DNA of 64,000 bases, taken from the NCBI RefSeq assembly GCF_035685805.1, contig NZ_DASSAB010000038.1:124001-188000 (forward strand). The letters are read 5' to 3'. This DNA is from Dyella_A sp035685805 (GTDB taxonomy: Bacteria > Pseudomonadota > Gammaproteobacteria > Xanthomonadales > Rhodanobacteraceae). Position numbers and translations under genes: made by a program. This document shows positions 1 to 8,209 of this stretch, one piece after another. The notes beneath the pieces were generated by a model. It saw only the letters and a list, made by a program, of their open reading frames with translations. It made no database searches and was not told where the DNA came from. Every line of letters begins with the position of its first letter. Within the stretch, counting starts at the first letter, position 1.

Positions 1-620
1 AGGCTGGCGAGGGCAGCGTGCAGCGCTGACCACGCCTGCGCCTGGGTGAAGGGAGCGGATCGCGGCGGGTCGTAAACCTCCGGCCGGGTGCCGTACACCA
101 GCAGGTCGATCGCCACGCACTGGCCCGCCCGCACCGTGCGATACGACTGCACCTGCATGAAGTGGCTCATCGCGGCATCGGCCGCACGGAAGCGGACGAA
201 CGGCACGCCGTCGAGCGTCACCTGCGTCACGCTGCCCGGCTCGGCGCTGTCCGGCAGCTTGCGGCACCGCGCCACGGCCGTCGGCTCGTCGCTGGTGCCG
301 ATGCGCAGCTCGGCCGCCAGCAGATGGCCGGAGCCGTCCTTCACCAGCGCCACCCGCGGCGAGCCGTTGCTGTGGGGGCCGGCATAGGTTTTCCACTCGC
401 CGTTGCCGAGGTAGCTGCGCTGGAAATCGTGCCGGAGCTGCATGCCCGCTGGCGCCGTGAGCGACAGCCCGAGTGCGTCATCGACGAAGTCGGGTGCATC
501 GGCGGGCGGCGTAGTGGCGGGCGCCGCCGGGGCGTGCTCCGTGTCTGGTCCGGCGGGCGGCCCGTGCTGGCAGCCGGCGAGCAGAACCAGCAGCGGAATC
601 AGAAGACGACGTGGGCGCAT
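1..620 (-). CDS. Putative lipoprotein of unknown function (C-terminus off the window edge)
   Basis: The reading frame starts at the ATG at 620 and stays open to the left edge for about 206 codons, so the C-terminus is missing. The N-terminus has arginines, a leucine-rich core and a lipobox (LLAGC, cysteine at residue 17), followed by a Pro/Ala-rich linker, which predicts an outer- or inner-membrane lipoprotein. The remainder reads as a soluble domain with a pair of cysteines. I do not recognise the family. Codon use is typical of the window. Identity beyond lipoprotein is unknown. Confidence 0.75.
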   Translation of the reverse strand, partial: MRPRRLLIPLLVLLAGCQHGPPAGPDTEHAPAAPATTPPADAPDFVDDALGLSLTAPAGMQLRHDFQRSYLGNGEWKTYAGPHSNGSPRVALVKDGSGHLLAAELRIGTSDEPTAVARCRKLPDSAEPGSVTQVTLDGVPFVRFRAADAAMSHFMQVQSYRTVRAGQCVAIDLLVYGTRPEVYDPPRSAPFTQAQAWSALHAALAS

Positions 621-785
621 CGTGCGTGACCTCCAGAGACAAGCGGACGCCGCAGTGTCGTGTCCCACCGGTGAATGTCGCGCCATCGCGTGCAGAAAAA
701 AGGCGCCGGCAGCGGCCGACGCCTCAATCACTCACCTGCCTTGCGTGCGTTGCGGGAGCGTCCATGCCCCGCGCCGCGCGCCGAC

Positions 786-1292
786 TTACTGCGCGCTGTC
801 CGTCGCCGGCAGCGGATGGCTCTGCCGGAACTGCTGCCACTGTTCGCGCCGTGCCTGGCGCTCCGTGCGCATGGCCAGCAGCTTGGCTTTCTGGGTGGGC
901 GTCAGCACCGCGTACACCTGCGCCTGAATGCGCGCGCGCTGCTCCACGCGCTGGCGGGTGGCGTCACCTTCGGCCTGCGCCAGGCGGGCGGCGGCGGCCT
1001 GGTAGCCGGGCTGGTCGGGCGTGAGCGATTCGAACGCCTCGCGCTGCGTGCGCAGGGCCTGCCACTGGCTCTTGTTCTGCTCGCGGCTGGCCTGGGTGAT
1101 CTGCTTGATGCTGGCCTTCTGCGCATCGCTGAGGTCGAGCTTGGCGAACGCGTGGCGCATGCCTTCGTGGCGGCCGTGGTGACCGTGGAAGCGGCCGCCG
1201 TCGCGGCTCTCGCCGCCGGTGCCGGCCACGGCCAGGGTGCTGAGGGTGAGGGCGGAGGCCAGGATCAGGCCGAGGGACGTGGTCTTGCGCAT
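786..1292 (-). CDS. Spy/CpxP-family periplasmic stress protein
   Basis: 168-residue protein with an N-terminal signal peptide (hydrophobic stretch at about residues 5-22), a His/Gly-rich segment (HGHHGRH) and a long helical body carrying two LTxxQ-type motifs (LDLSDAQKA near residue 55 and LTPTQKAKL near residue 135), the hallmark of the CpxP/Spy/heavy-metal-resistance family. These are periplasmic chaperone or stress-sensing proteins. The start at 1292 is chosen because GAGGTG sits just upstream and the signal peptide begins there; the frame stays open further upstream but that part has no signal character. The gene is divergent from the cpxR-like gene and a CpxR box lies in the shared spacer, as in enterobacterial cpxP-cpxRA. 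The His-rich stretch could bind metal (inference). Confidence 0.88.
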   Translation of the reverse strand: MRKTTSLGLILASALTLSTLAVAGTGGESRDGGRFHGHHGRHEGMRHAFAKLDLSDAQKASIKQITQASREQNKSQWQALRTQREAFESLTPDQPGYQAAAARLAQAEGDATRQRVEQRARIQAQVYAVLTPTQKAKLLAMRTERQARREQWQQFRQSHPLPATDSAQ

Positions 1293-1367
1293 GGGTGACA
1301 CCTCGTTGTTGCGGTGGGGACGGTGAGCATTGGACGACATCCCCGCGTGTATGTTCTTTGCGCCACG

Positions 1368-1382
1368 GTAAAGATGCGTAAA
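1368..1382. promoter_or_regulatory. Perfect CpxR box between divergent cpxP-like and cpxR-like genes
   Basis: The sequence GTAAA-GATGC-GTAAA matches the classical CpxR consensus GTAAA-N5-GTAAA exactly. It lies 40 bp upstream of the response-regulator ATG and 75 bp upstream of the divergent cpxP-like ATG. It could serve both promoters, giving autoregulation and induction of the periplasmic protein. Confidence 0.7.
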
Positions 1383-1422
1383 GCCCGTGGCGCTCGCGCC
1401 GCCGTCCCACTGAAATGAGCCC

Positions 1423-2109
1423 ATGCAACGAATCCTGATCGCCGACGACGACCGTGCCCTGGCCGCACTGCTGGCCGAATACCTGCAGCGCGAGGGCTTT
1501 GCCGTGGACGTGGTGCACGACGGCGAGGCCGCGCTGGCGCGTCTGCGCGACGCAGCCCAGCGCCCGGACCTGCTGATCCTGGACGTGATGATGCCCGGCC
1601 GCGACGGCCTCGATACCCTGCGCGAGCTGCGCCAGCGTCAGCGCCTGCCGGTGATCATGCTGTCGGCGCGCGGCGAACCGGTGGACCGCGTGATCGGGCT
1701 GGAGCTGGGTGCGGACGACTACCTCGCCAAGCCGTGCCTGCCGCGCGAACTGCTCGCCCGCGTGCGTGCCCAGCTGCGCCGGCACACGCCCGAGGCGGCC
1801 GCCAACGTGCAGGTCGGGCTGCTGCGGTTGCAGCCGGGCGATCGCCAGGCGTTTGTCGACGAGCGCGAGCTCAGCCTCACCGGCGCGGAGTTCACGCTGC
1901 TGCTGGCGCTGGCCCAGCGCAGCGGCGAGGTGGTGGACAAGGCGACGCTCACGCGCCTGGCGTTGGGGCGCGAACTGGAACGCTTCGACCGCAGCATCGA
2001 CGTCCACGTGAGCCGGTTGCGGCACAAGCTCGCCGAAGCCTCCGACCGCGCGCCACGCATCGACGCCGTGCGCGGCTCCGGTTACCTGTTGCTGGCGGGT
2101 GCGCCGTGA
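1423..2109 (+). CDS. cpxR: OmpR/PhoB-family response regulator, CpxR-like
   Basis: 228 residues: receiver domain at 1-118 with the acidic cluster D8-D10, phospho-acceptor D54 (LILDVMMPGRDG) and conserved K103 (ADDYLAKP), then a winged-helix DNA-binding domain at about 130-225 (LSLTGAEFTLLLAL, VDVHVSRLRHKL-type recognition region). It is a two-component transcription factor. Its stop overlaps the GTG start of the sensor kinase by 3 nt, so the two are translationally coupled. The divergent CpxP-like gene and the CpxR box upstream support the Cpx assignment. A metal-responsive role (CzcR- or RstA-like) is the main alternative. Confidence 0.9.
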   Translation: MQRILIADDDRALAALLAEYLQREGFAVDVVHDGEAALARLRDAAQRPDLLILDVMMPGRDGLDTLRELRQRQRLPVIMLSARGEPVDRVIGLELGADDYLAKPCLPRELLARVRAQLRRHTPEAAANVQVGLLRLQPGDRQAFVDERELSLTGAEFTLLLALAQRSGEVVDKATLTRLALGRELERFDRSIDVHVSRLRHKLAEASDRAPRIDAVRGSGYLLLAGAP

Positions 2110-3488
2110 ATCCGTTCCGCGGCCCGCTGTTCTGGCGCCTGCTGGTCGGCTTCTGCCTGGCCAACCTGGTGGTGCTGGTGGCCGGGGGCGCGCTGGCCAA
2201 GCAGTTCATCGAATACACCACCGCGGTGGAGATCAACTGGGATGCGCTGGCGCAGGACGCCGACCGCGCCTATCGCGATGGCGGCACCGCCGCGCTGGAG
2301 GCGTGGCGCCAGCGCGAGCGGCAGGACGGCATCGAGGCCACGCTGTTCGAGAACGGCCGCCCGCTCGGGCCGATGCGCCTGCCGCCACCGCTCCTTCGTG
2401 ACCTGCCGACCTGGCTTGGTGCCGGCCACGACGTGGTGGTGCAACCGCGCCGCGGGCTTTATCTCGCCGTGCAGCAGATCACCGGCGAGGACGGCCGCAG
2501 CCGCCAGCTGGTGGCGCTCAGCCGCACCCACACGCGGCTGCACCAGCGCAGCCGGCAGACCATCCTGCTGGTGGTGCAGGCGCTGCTGTCGCTGGTGCTG
2601 ATCGCGCTGATCGGCGGCTGGGTGGCGCGCAGCGTGGCGCGGCCGGTGGCGGCATTGCGCACGGCGACGCGCCGGATGGCCGCCGGCGAGCTGTCCGCCC
2701 GGGTCGGCTGGAAAGGCTCGGCGCGCGACGAGCTGGCGCTGCTGGCCGGCGACTTCGACGCGATGGCCGAGCGGATCGAGGCGCTGGTCGCGCACGACCG
2801 CGGCGTGCTGCAGGACCTCTCGCACGAGCTGCGCTCGCCACTGGCGCGGCTGCAGCTGCTGCTGGACTTTGCCCAGCGCAGCACCGACGCCGCCGAGGCG
2901 GCCGGCTACTTCGAGCGCGCCGAGCAGGAGATCGCGCGGCTGGATCGCCTCACCGGTGAAATGCTCGCGCTGTCCCGCCTCGAAGGCGGCCTGCCGGGGA
3001 TGGAAACGGAGCGACTCGATCTCGCGGCGCTGGCGCGCGAGGGCGTCGAGCGCGCCACGCTGCAGGCGCGCGAGCGGCAGATTGCGCTGGTGCTGCACGC
3101 GGAGGCACCGGTGCCGGTGCGCGGCAGCGCGCAACTGCTGGAGCGGGCGATCGACAACGTGATCGGCAACGCGATCAAGTTCAGCCCGCCCGGCAGCGAT
3201 GTGCGGATCGACGTGGCCACCGACCACGGTGCCGCCGACGGCGACGGCGCGGTGGTGTCCATCCGCGACCACGGCCCGGGCGTGCCCGACGACGAACTGG
3301 CCTCGCTGTTCCGGCCGTTCTTCCGCGGCAGCAACGCGGCCAGTGCCGACGGCCTGGGTCTGGGCCTGGGCATCGTGCAGCGGGTCATGCGGGTGCACGG
3401 CGGCCGGGTCGAGGCGGCCAACGCCGCGGGCGGCGGACTGGCCGTGCAGATGCGCCTGCCGCTGGATCGCCCACCCCCGCCGGGCTGA
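2106..3488 (+). CDS. cpxA: Sensor histidine kinase, CpxA-like
   Basis: 460 residues from the GTG at 2106, which overlaps the regulator's stop codon. Topology: first membrane segment at about 9-30, periplasmic sensor region at about 31-150, second membrane segment at about 152-174, HAMP linker (ARPVAALRTATRRMAAGEL), then HisKA with phospho-acceptor H240 (LQDLSHELRSPLARLQ) and HATPase_c with the N box (DNVIGNAIKF), G1 (DHGPGVP) and G2 (GLGLGLGIV). All catalytic motifs are intact. The periplasmic segment is of CpxA-like length. The partner is the upstream response regulator and the likely inhibitor is the divergent CpxP-like protein (inference from the family). Confidence 0.9.
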   Translation: MNPFRGPLFWRLLVGFCLANLVVLVAGGALAKQFIEYTTAVEINWDALAQDADRAYRDGGTAALEAWRQRERQDGIEATLFENGRPLGPMRLPPPLLRDLPTWLGAGHDVVVQPRRGLYLAVQQITGEDGRSRQLVALSRTHTRLHQRSRQTILLVVQALLSLVLIALIGGWVARSVARPVAALRTATRRMAAGELSARVGWKGSARDELALLAGDFDAMAERIEALVAHDRGVLQDLSHELRSPLARLQLLLDFAQRSTDAAEAAGYFERAEQEIARLDRLTGEMLALSRLEGGLPGMETERLDLAALAREGVERATLQARERQIALVLHAEAPVPVRGSAQLLERAIDNVIGNAIKFSPPGSDVRIDVATDHGAADGDGAVVSIRDHGPGVPDDELASLFRPFFRGSNAASADGLGLGLGIVQRVMRVHGGRVEAANAAGGGLAVQMRLPLDRPPPPG

Positions 3489-3556
3489 GCGGGCGGTGCC
3501 GCGCCGCTACCATGGGCGGGCAGCGCATCCGTCTGCGCCGGTCGTGTTCCCCACCC

Positions 3557-4846
3557 ATGCATTCCTCCCGCCGGCCCGCCGCCGCGACCACGCCCGCAAC
3601 TGCCGGGCCCGCACCCGAGGCGATCCGCCACGGCACGCCGGCGTTCCGGCGCACCAACCTGGCGCTGTTCGCCGCCGGCCTGGCCACCTTCGGCCTGCTG
3701 TACTGCGTGCAGCCGTTGATGCCGGAGTTCAGCCGCGACTACGGAGTGAGCGCGGCGGCCAGCGCGCTGTCGCTGTCGCTCACCACCGGCGTGCTCGCGG
3801 TGGCCATGCTGTTTGCCGGCGCGCTGTCCGACGCGGTGGGGCGCAAGTCGGTGATGGCCGCGTCGCTGCTGTCCTCGGCGGTGCTGGTGCTGGCCACCGC
3901 GCTGGTGCCGGACTGGCACATGCTGCTGGTGCTGCGCACGCTGCTGGGGCTCACGCTGAGCGGCCTGCCCGCGGTGGCGATGACCTATCTCAGCGAGGAG
4001 ATGCACGCCGATTCCATCGGCCTGGGCATGGGCCTGTACATCGCCGGCAACGCCATCGGCGGCATGGGCGGGCGGCTGGTGGCCGGCGTGCTGGCCGACC
4101 ATTTCGGCTGGCGCGTGGGCGTGGCCACGGTGGGCGGCATCGGTTTCGTCTCGGCGCTGCTGTTCTGGGCCAGCCTTCCGCCGTCGCGGCATTTCGTGCG
4201 CCAGCCACTCAACGTGCGCCACCTGCTGGCGCGCTTCGCGGCAATGTTCCGCGACGCCGCGCTGCCGTGGCTGTTCGCCAGCGGCTTCCTGCTGCTGGGC
4301 GCGTTCGTCACCGTCTACAACTACATCGGCTACCGCCTGCTCGCGCCGCCGTATTCGTTGAGCCAGACGCTGGTCGGCGCGATCTTCAGCGTGTACCTGA
4401 TCGGCACCTTCAGCTCGGCGTGGATGGGCCACCTGGCCGGCAGGCTCGGCCGGCGCAAGGTGCTGTGGACGGCGTTCGCGCTGATGCTGGCGGGCGTGGC
4501 GCTGACTGCGCTCTCGCCGTTGTGGGTGATCGTGCTGGGCATCGTGGCGATCACCTTCGGCTTCTTCGGTGGCCACTCCATCGCCAGCAGCTGGGTCGGC
4601 CGCCGCGCGGGCGCATCGAAGGCGCAGGCCTCGTCGATGTACCTGTTCTCCTACTACATGGGATCGAGCCTGGCCGGCGCCGGTGGCGGGTTGTTCTACG
4701 CCTCGCACGGGTGGCATGGCGTGGCGGGGTTCGTTGGCCTGCTGGTGCTGGCCGGGCTACTGGTGGCCTGGCGGCTCTACCGCGTGCCGCCTCTGGTCAA
4801 CGTGGCGACGCCGCCTACGCCAGCCAGTCAGGGCGCGATGCCCTGA
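3557..4846 (+). CDS. MFS transporter, YnfM-like drug/solute exporter family
   Basis: 429 residues with about 12 hydrophobic segments, starting after a 35-residue cytoplasmic Ala/Pro/Thr-rich tail. The MFS A-motif between TM2 and TM3 is present (GALSDAVGRKSVM), with its relic in the second half (GHLAGRLGRRKVL). The conserved start of TM1 (FAAGLATFGLLYCVQPLMP) resembles YnfM-type inner-membrane exporters. The ATG at 3557 is preferred because an earlier in-frame ATG at 3512 adds only a basic, low-complexity extension; neither has a clear Shine-Dalgarno site. Substrate unknown. Confidence 0.85.
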   Translation: MHSSRRPAAATTPATAGPAPEAIRHGTPAFRRTNLALFAAGLATFGLLYCVQPLMPEFSRDYGVSAAASALSLSLTTGVLAVAMLFAGALSDAVGRKSVMAASLLSSAVLVLATALVPDWHMLLVLRTLLGLTLSGLPAVAMTYLSEEMHADSIGLGMGLYIAGNAIGGMGGRLVAGVLADHFGWRVGVATVGGIGFVSALLFWASLPPSRHFVRQPLNVRHLLARFAAMFRDAALPWLFASGFLLLGAFVTVYNYIGYRLLAPPYSLSQTLVGAIFSVYLIGTFSSAWMGHLAGRLGRRKVLWTAFALMLAGVALTALSPLWVIVLGIVAITFGFFGGHSIASSWVGRRAGASKAQASSMYLFSYYMGSSLAGAGGGLFYASHGWHGVAGFVGLLVLAGLLVAWRLYRVPPLVNVATPPTPASQGAMP

Positions 4847-4917
4847 GGGAATGTGCCTGTGGCGGGATCGAGGACCAGGCTGTACGCCGGCCTCGCACCC
4901 CGCACCCCGCGCCCCGC

Positions 4918-4948
4918 GCCCACGCCCACGCCCACGCCCACGCGCCAA
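4918..4948. repeat. CCCACG hexamer microsatellite
   Basis: About four tandem copies of CCCACG follow the MFS gene, just before the 108-bp repeats. Noncoding simple repeat that may vary by slippage. Confidence 0.7.
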
Positions 4949-4962
4949 CGCAGCTGACCGCA

Positions 4963-5285
4963 CGCCCCAGTGCCGTCATTCCCGCGAACGCGGGAATCCA
5001 TTTTTCTTCGCGCTCACAAGCCAAAGCGTTTCGTCCTCCGTCGGAAGGCAAACCACATCTCTCTGCGTGACGCCCCAGTGCCGTCATTCCCGCGAACGCG
5101 GGAATCCATTTTTCTTCGCGCTCACGAGCCAAAACATTTCGTCCTCCGTCGGAAGGCAAACCACATCTCTCTGCGTGACGCCCCAGTGCCGTCATTCCCG
5201 CGAACGCGGGAATCCATTTTCTTCGCGCTCACGAGCCAAAGCGTTTCGTCCTCCGTCGGAAGGCAAACCACATCTCTCTGCGTGG
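4963..5285. repeat. Three tandem copies of a 108-bp repeat with a dRS3-like palindrome
   Basis: Units begin at 4963, 5071 and 5179 with a 108-bp period; the third unit is one base shorter in a T run. Copies differ at only a few positions. Each begins with CGCCCCAGTGCCGTC and carries the perfect palindrome ATTCCCGCGAACGCGGGAAT (4978-4997, 5086-5105, 5194-5213). That core matches the dispersed ATTCCC-N8-GGGAAT type known as dRS3 in Neisseria and found as intergenic repeats in other Proteobacteria. No convincing gene overlaps it. Confidence 0.92.
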
Positions 5286-5813
5286 CCACGCGCCCGTCGA
5301 AACGGGCACGAACGGCAAAGCCGCCCGACGTGTGGCGGGCAACACGCCCGGAGCAAAGAGAAGTAACCAGGAGAAGGCCGCCCCGCCTCCGCGCCTCCCG
5401 TTACTGCGGCCCCCGAGCTACGCGTAGGTGCTGCAGGCGTGTCGGCAGTCCATCCGTGGGCATGCTCGCGAGCCACCTTGAGTGCTTCGCCGCCAGCCGC
5501 CCAACTCTCCGCTGCCGTCATTTCCGCGTGCGCGGAAAGCCATGGTTGCCCGCGCAAGTGTGGTTGGCCGCGGAAATGCGTTGGAGCAAACGCGACGTGC
5601 GTCGTCCTCCTGCCGAGGCCGGGTTATGTCGCTTTTGTGTGGCAACGCGTACGCACGCGCCACACCTGCGGCGCAGTGACTCGAGCGTTGAAGGCGTGAA
5701 AGCATTTTTGCTCTTCGCCGGCACACCCACGGATGGCGTCAGCGCCTCGCATCACGGATCCGATGCGCAGAGTGAGCGCGTGCCCGCGCGCCACCACCCG
5801 ACGGATGCGCTCC
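5286..5813. other. Intergenic stretch with one more degenerate palindromic repeat
   Basis: No convincing gene on either strand. It holds a diverged fourth relative of the upstream repeat at 5514-5540: GCCGTCAT followed by the perfect palindrome TTTCCGCGTGCGCGGAAA (5521-5538). The rest is unassigned. Confidence 0.5.
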
Positions 5814-7097
5814 TCACCGCGCCGCCGGCACCAGCATCCCCTTCACCGCGGCGTAGTCGCCATCGTTCGGCGCCGGCGTGATGCCCAGCAGGTGCGCCAT
5901 CAGCGGATAGACGTCCACATTCGAGAACGCATGAAAGCGCACGCCGTCGCGGAACGCCGGGCCGTGGGCCACGAACACCGCCTGCATGCGCGGATCGGCG
6001 TTGTCGTAGCCGTGCTCGCCGCGCTTGGGCGCCATGTGGTCGCGGCTGCGGCTGTCGAGATAGGCCTGGGTGGAGATGGTCCAGCCCACGTCGGCCAGGC
6101 ACAGCAGTTGCGGCACGCGCGGGTTGTGGCCGTACGCCAGCCGAGCCGGCACGCGCGTCTTGTCCCAGCACTGCATGTGCTGCTGCGGCTGCTCCAGCTG
6201 GGCCTCGATTGCGGCGAAGTCGTAACCCGGCTTGGGGTTGAAGCCGGCCAGCACGCCCATGGTCACCTTCTGTACGTGATCGAGCGGGATCAGCGCGTCC
6301 ATCAGCACCGTGTGCCCCGGCGGCACCTCCGCCATGCCGTGGTCGGCCAGCGTGATGATGTTGATGTGCTCGAGCAGGTGGCGCTGGCGCAGGCCGGCGA
6401 CCAGCCGCGCCATCGCCGCGTCGGTGTCGCGCAGCGCCTCGTTCACCTGCGGCGAATCGGGGCCGAAATCGTGCCCGGCGTGGTCCACCGTGTCGAAGTA
6501 CAGGGTGAGAAACGCGGGGCGCTGCGCGGCTGGCAGATCCAGCCACCCCAGCACCTGGTCTACCCGCTGCGCGGCGGTGACGTTGCCGTCGTACGGCTTC
6601 CAGAGGTCCGGGTGGTGGCCGCGGATGGCGGCCTCCGAACCGGGCCAGAACATGGTGGCGGTGCGCAGGCCCTGCTGGTCGGCGGTCTCCCACAGCGGCG
6701 TGCCCTGCGCCCACCAGCGGCCGTCGCCGACGGCCTCGCGGTTGCTCAGCGAGAAGCTGCCCAGCGCCGGGTCGCGCATGCTGTTGTGCACGATGCCGTG
6801 GTGGTCCGGGCGCAGCCCGGTGACCAGCGTGTAGTGGTTGGGAAAAGTCAGCGACGGAAAGGAGGGCTGCATCGACTGCGCGTGCACGCCGTCGCGCGCC
6901 AGCGCGGCCAGGGTGGGGCTGAGGCCGCGGTCGAGGTAGTCGTAGCGGTAGCCGTCAATCGAGATCAGCAGCAGCGGCGTGGGTGCGGTGCGCGCTGCGC
7001 TGGCGGCAGTGGGTGAGTGCGGGGGCGAAACGTGTGCGCAGGCGGTGAGGACCAGTCCCAGGACGGGGCCGGCGAGCAGGCGAAACAGGAATTTCAT
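5814..7097 (-). CDS. Ectonucleotide pyrophosphatase/phosphodiesterase-like lipoprotein
   Basis: 427 residues of the alkaline-phosphatase superfamily, nucleotide pyrophosphatase (NPP) branch. It starts with a signal peptide and lipobox (LTAC, Cys20). Two-metal and nucleophile motifs are visible: SIDGYRYDYLD (Asp48), LTFPNHYTLVTG with the predicted Thr84 nucleophile, HAGHDFGPDS, LADHGM and a C-terminal HGY. It probably hydrolyses phosphodiester or pyrophosphate bonds of nucleotides outside the cytoplasm; substrate unknown. An ATG nine codons upstream exists, but the 7097 start gives the cleaner signal sequence. Monocistronic and divergent from the next gene. Confidence 0.88.
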   Translation of the reverse strand: MKFLFRLLAGPVLGLVLTACAHVSPPHSPTAASAARTAPTPLLLISIDGYRYDYLDRGLSPTLAALARDGVHAQSMQPSFPSLTFPNHYTLVTGLRPDHHGIVHNSMRDPALGSFSLSNREAVGDGRWWAQGTPLWETADQQGLRTATMFWPGSEAAIRGHHPDLWKPYDGNVTAAQRVDQVLGWLDLPAAQRPAFLTLYFDTVDHAGHDFGPDSPQVNEALRDTDAAMARLVAGLRQRHLLEHINIITLADHGMAEVPPGHTVLMDALIPLDHVQKVTMGVLAGFNPKPGYDFAAIEAQLEQPQQHMQCWDKTRVPARLAYGHNPRVPQLLCLADVGWTISTQAYLDSRSRDHMAPKRGEHGYDNADPRMQAVFVAHGPAFRDGVRFHAFSNVDVYPLMAHLLGITPAPNDGDYAAVKGMLVPAAR

Positions 7098-7157
7098 ACG
7101 GTGCGACCTAGACTTTTCAAACATGGCAACGCGCCATGATCGCGCATAGGTGTGACG

Positions 7158-7574
7158 ATGACATCTCGCAATGTACGTGGCGGGGCGCTGCTGGCAGCGC
7201 TGGTGGCCGCCTCCCTCAGCCCGCTGGCCGCGGCGCGCCAGTACCACCCGCCACCGCCGCCCCGGCCTGTCCTGATCCAGCCCACCGCGTCGCAGGTGCG
7301 CTTTCGCCAGGCGGTGCAGCAGAGCCAGGTGCGTGACCAGCTGCAGAAGAACCAGGTGGAGCATGCGCTGCATCAGCAGTCGCTGGAGATGACCCGCCGC
7401 AAGGCCGACAGCGCCAACCCAAACGACCAGCAGGTCGACCAGGCGAAGCAGGCGCAGGATCGTCTCTACCAGGCGCGCCAGCGCGACCGCCTGCAGCGCT
7501 ACAGCGATGCGCTCACTCCGCAGCCGGTGCCGGCGCAGAGCACCGCGAGCAAGCCGAAAGACGCCGGCCACTGA
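7158..7574 (+). CDS. Small secreted Gln-rich protein, unknown function
   Basis: 138 residues: signal peptide (about 1-27, ending near LAAARQ), a Pro run (YHPPPPPRP), then a Gln/Arg-rich helical segment, probably coiled coil (about 45-115), and a polar tail. The ATG at 7158 has AGG seven bases upstream. It is divergent from the phosphodiesterase gene. No family recognised; a periplasmic structural or chaperone-like role is only a guess. Confidence 0.65.
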   Translation: MTSRNVRGGALLAALVAASLSPLAAARQYHPPPPPRPVLIQPTASQVRFRQAVQQSQVRDQLQKNQVEHALHQQSLEMTRRKADSANPNDQQVDQAKQAQDRLYQARQRDRLQRYSDALTPQPVPAQSTASKPKDAGH

Positions 7575-7705
7575 TCTGCCGGCGCGACCGTCGCCGTCGC
7601 GCCGCGTGCCAGGCCCCGGTACGGACGTCGCCCCGTTGTTGAGGGATGCGGCCGCTCACCGTGTCGCTGCGCTGGCCACCACCGCGCCCGCGACAACGCC
7701 GGCGC

Positions 7706-8209
7706 TCAGCCGAACAGGTCGCCGCCGGCCACCCGTGCCTCCAGCCCCAGCAGCCAGCGCTTCGTCGGCAGTCCGCCGCCGAAGCCGGTGAGGCTGCCAT
7801 TGCTGCCGATCACCCGGTGGCACGGCAGCACCAGCGGCAGCGGGTTGCGCCCGTTCGCCGCACCTACGGCACGCACCGCGGCCGGGCTGCCGATGCGCCG
7901 GGCCAGTTCGCCGTAGCTGATCGTCTGGCCGTAGGGAATCTCCGCCAGCGCACGCCACACCTCCTGCTGGAACGGTGTGCCCAGCGGATGCAAGGGCAGC
8001 GAGAACGCGCGCCGCGTGCCGTCGAAATATTCCTGCAGCTGCACCCGCGCAAAGCGCAGCGCGTCCGGCGCGTGCTGCCAGTGCGGCGGCACCGCGTGCG
8101 GTTGGCCGTCGCGGGCAAACCAGACCTGGCGCAGCCCGCGCGCGTCCGCCGCCAGCCGCAGCGGGCCGATCGGCGAATCCATGGTGTCGTGCCAGATCGC
8201 CGTGCTCAT
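7706..8209 (-). CDS. ogt: Methylated-DNA--protein-cysteine S-methyltransferase
   Basis: 167 residues, the usual Ogt length. The active-site motif PCHRVIG is present with acceptor Cys130, together with the DNA-binding helix-turn-helix region (IPYGQTISYGELARRIG) and the conserved GRNP before the active site. It repairs O6-methylguanine and O4-methylthymine by irreversible transfer to Cys130. Its ATG overlaps the stop of the upstream Ada-AlkA gene in an ATGA (8206-8209), so the two repair genes form one operon and are likely translationally coupled. Confidence 0.95.
   Translation of the reverse strand: MSTAIWHDTMDSPIGPLRLAADARGLRQVWFARDGQPHAVPPHWQHAPDALRFARVQLQEYFDGTRRAFSLPLHPLGTPFQQEVWRALAEIPYGQTISYGELARRIGSPAAVRAVGAANGRNPLPLVLPCHRVIGSNGSLTGFGGGLPTKRWLLGLEARVAGGDLFG

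Noticed and set aside
1734..2105. A longer histidine kinase starting at 1734
   Set aside because: The extra 124 codons overlap the response regulator in another frame and read as low-complexity Arg/Ala. The GTG at 2106 gives the proper N-terminal membrane segment.
4963..5285. Possible CRISPR array
   Set aside because: The 108-bp units are contiguous and near identical over their whole length, with no unique spacers and no cas genes.
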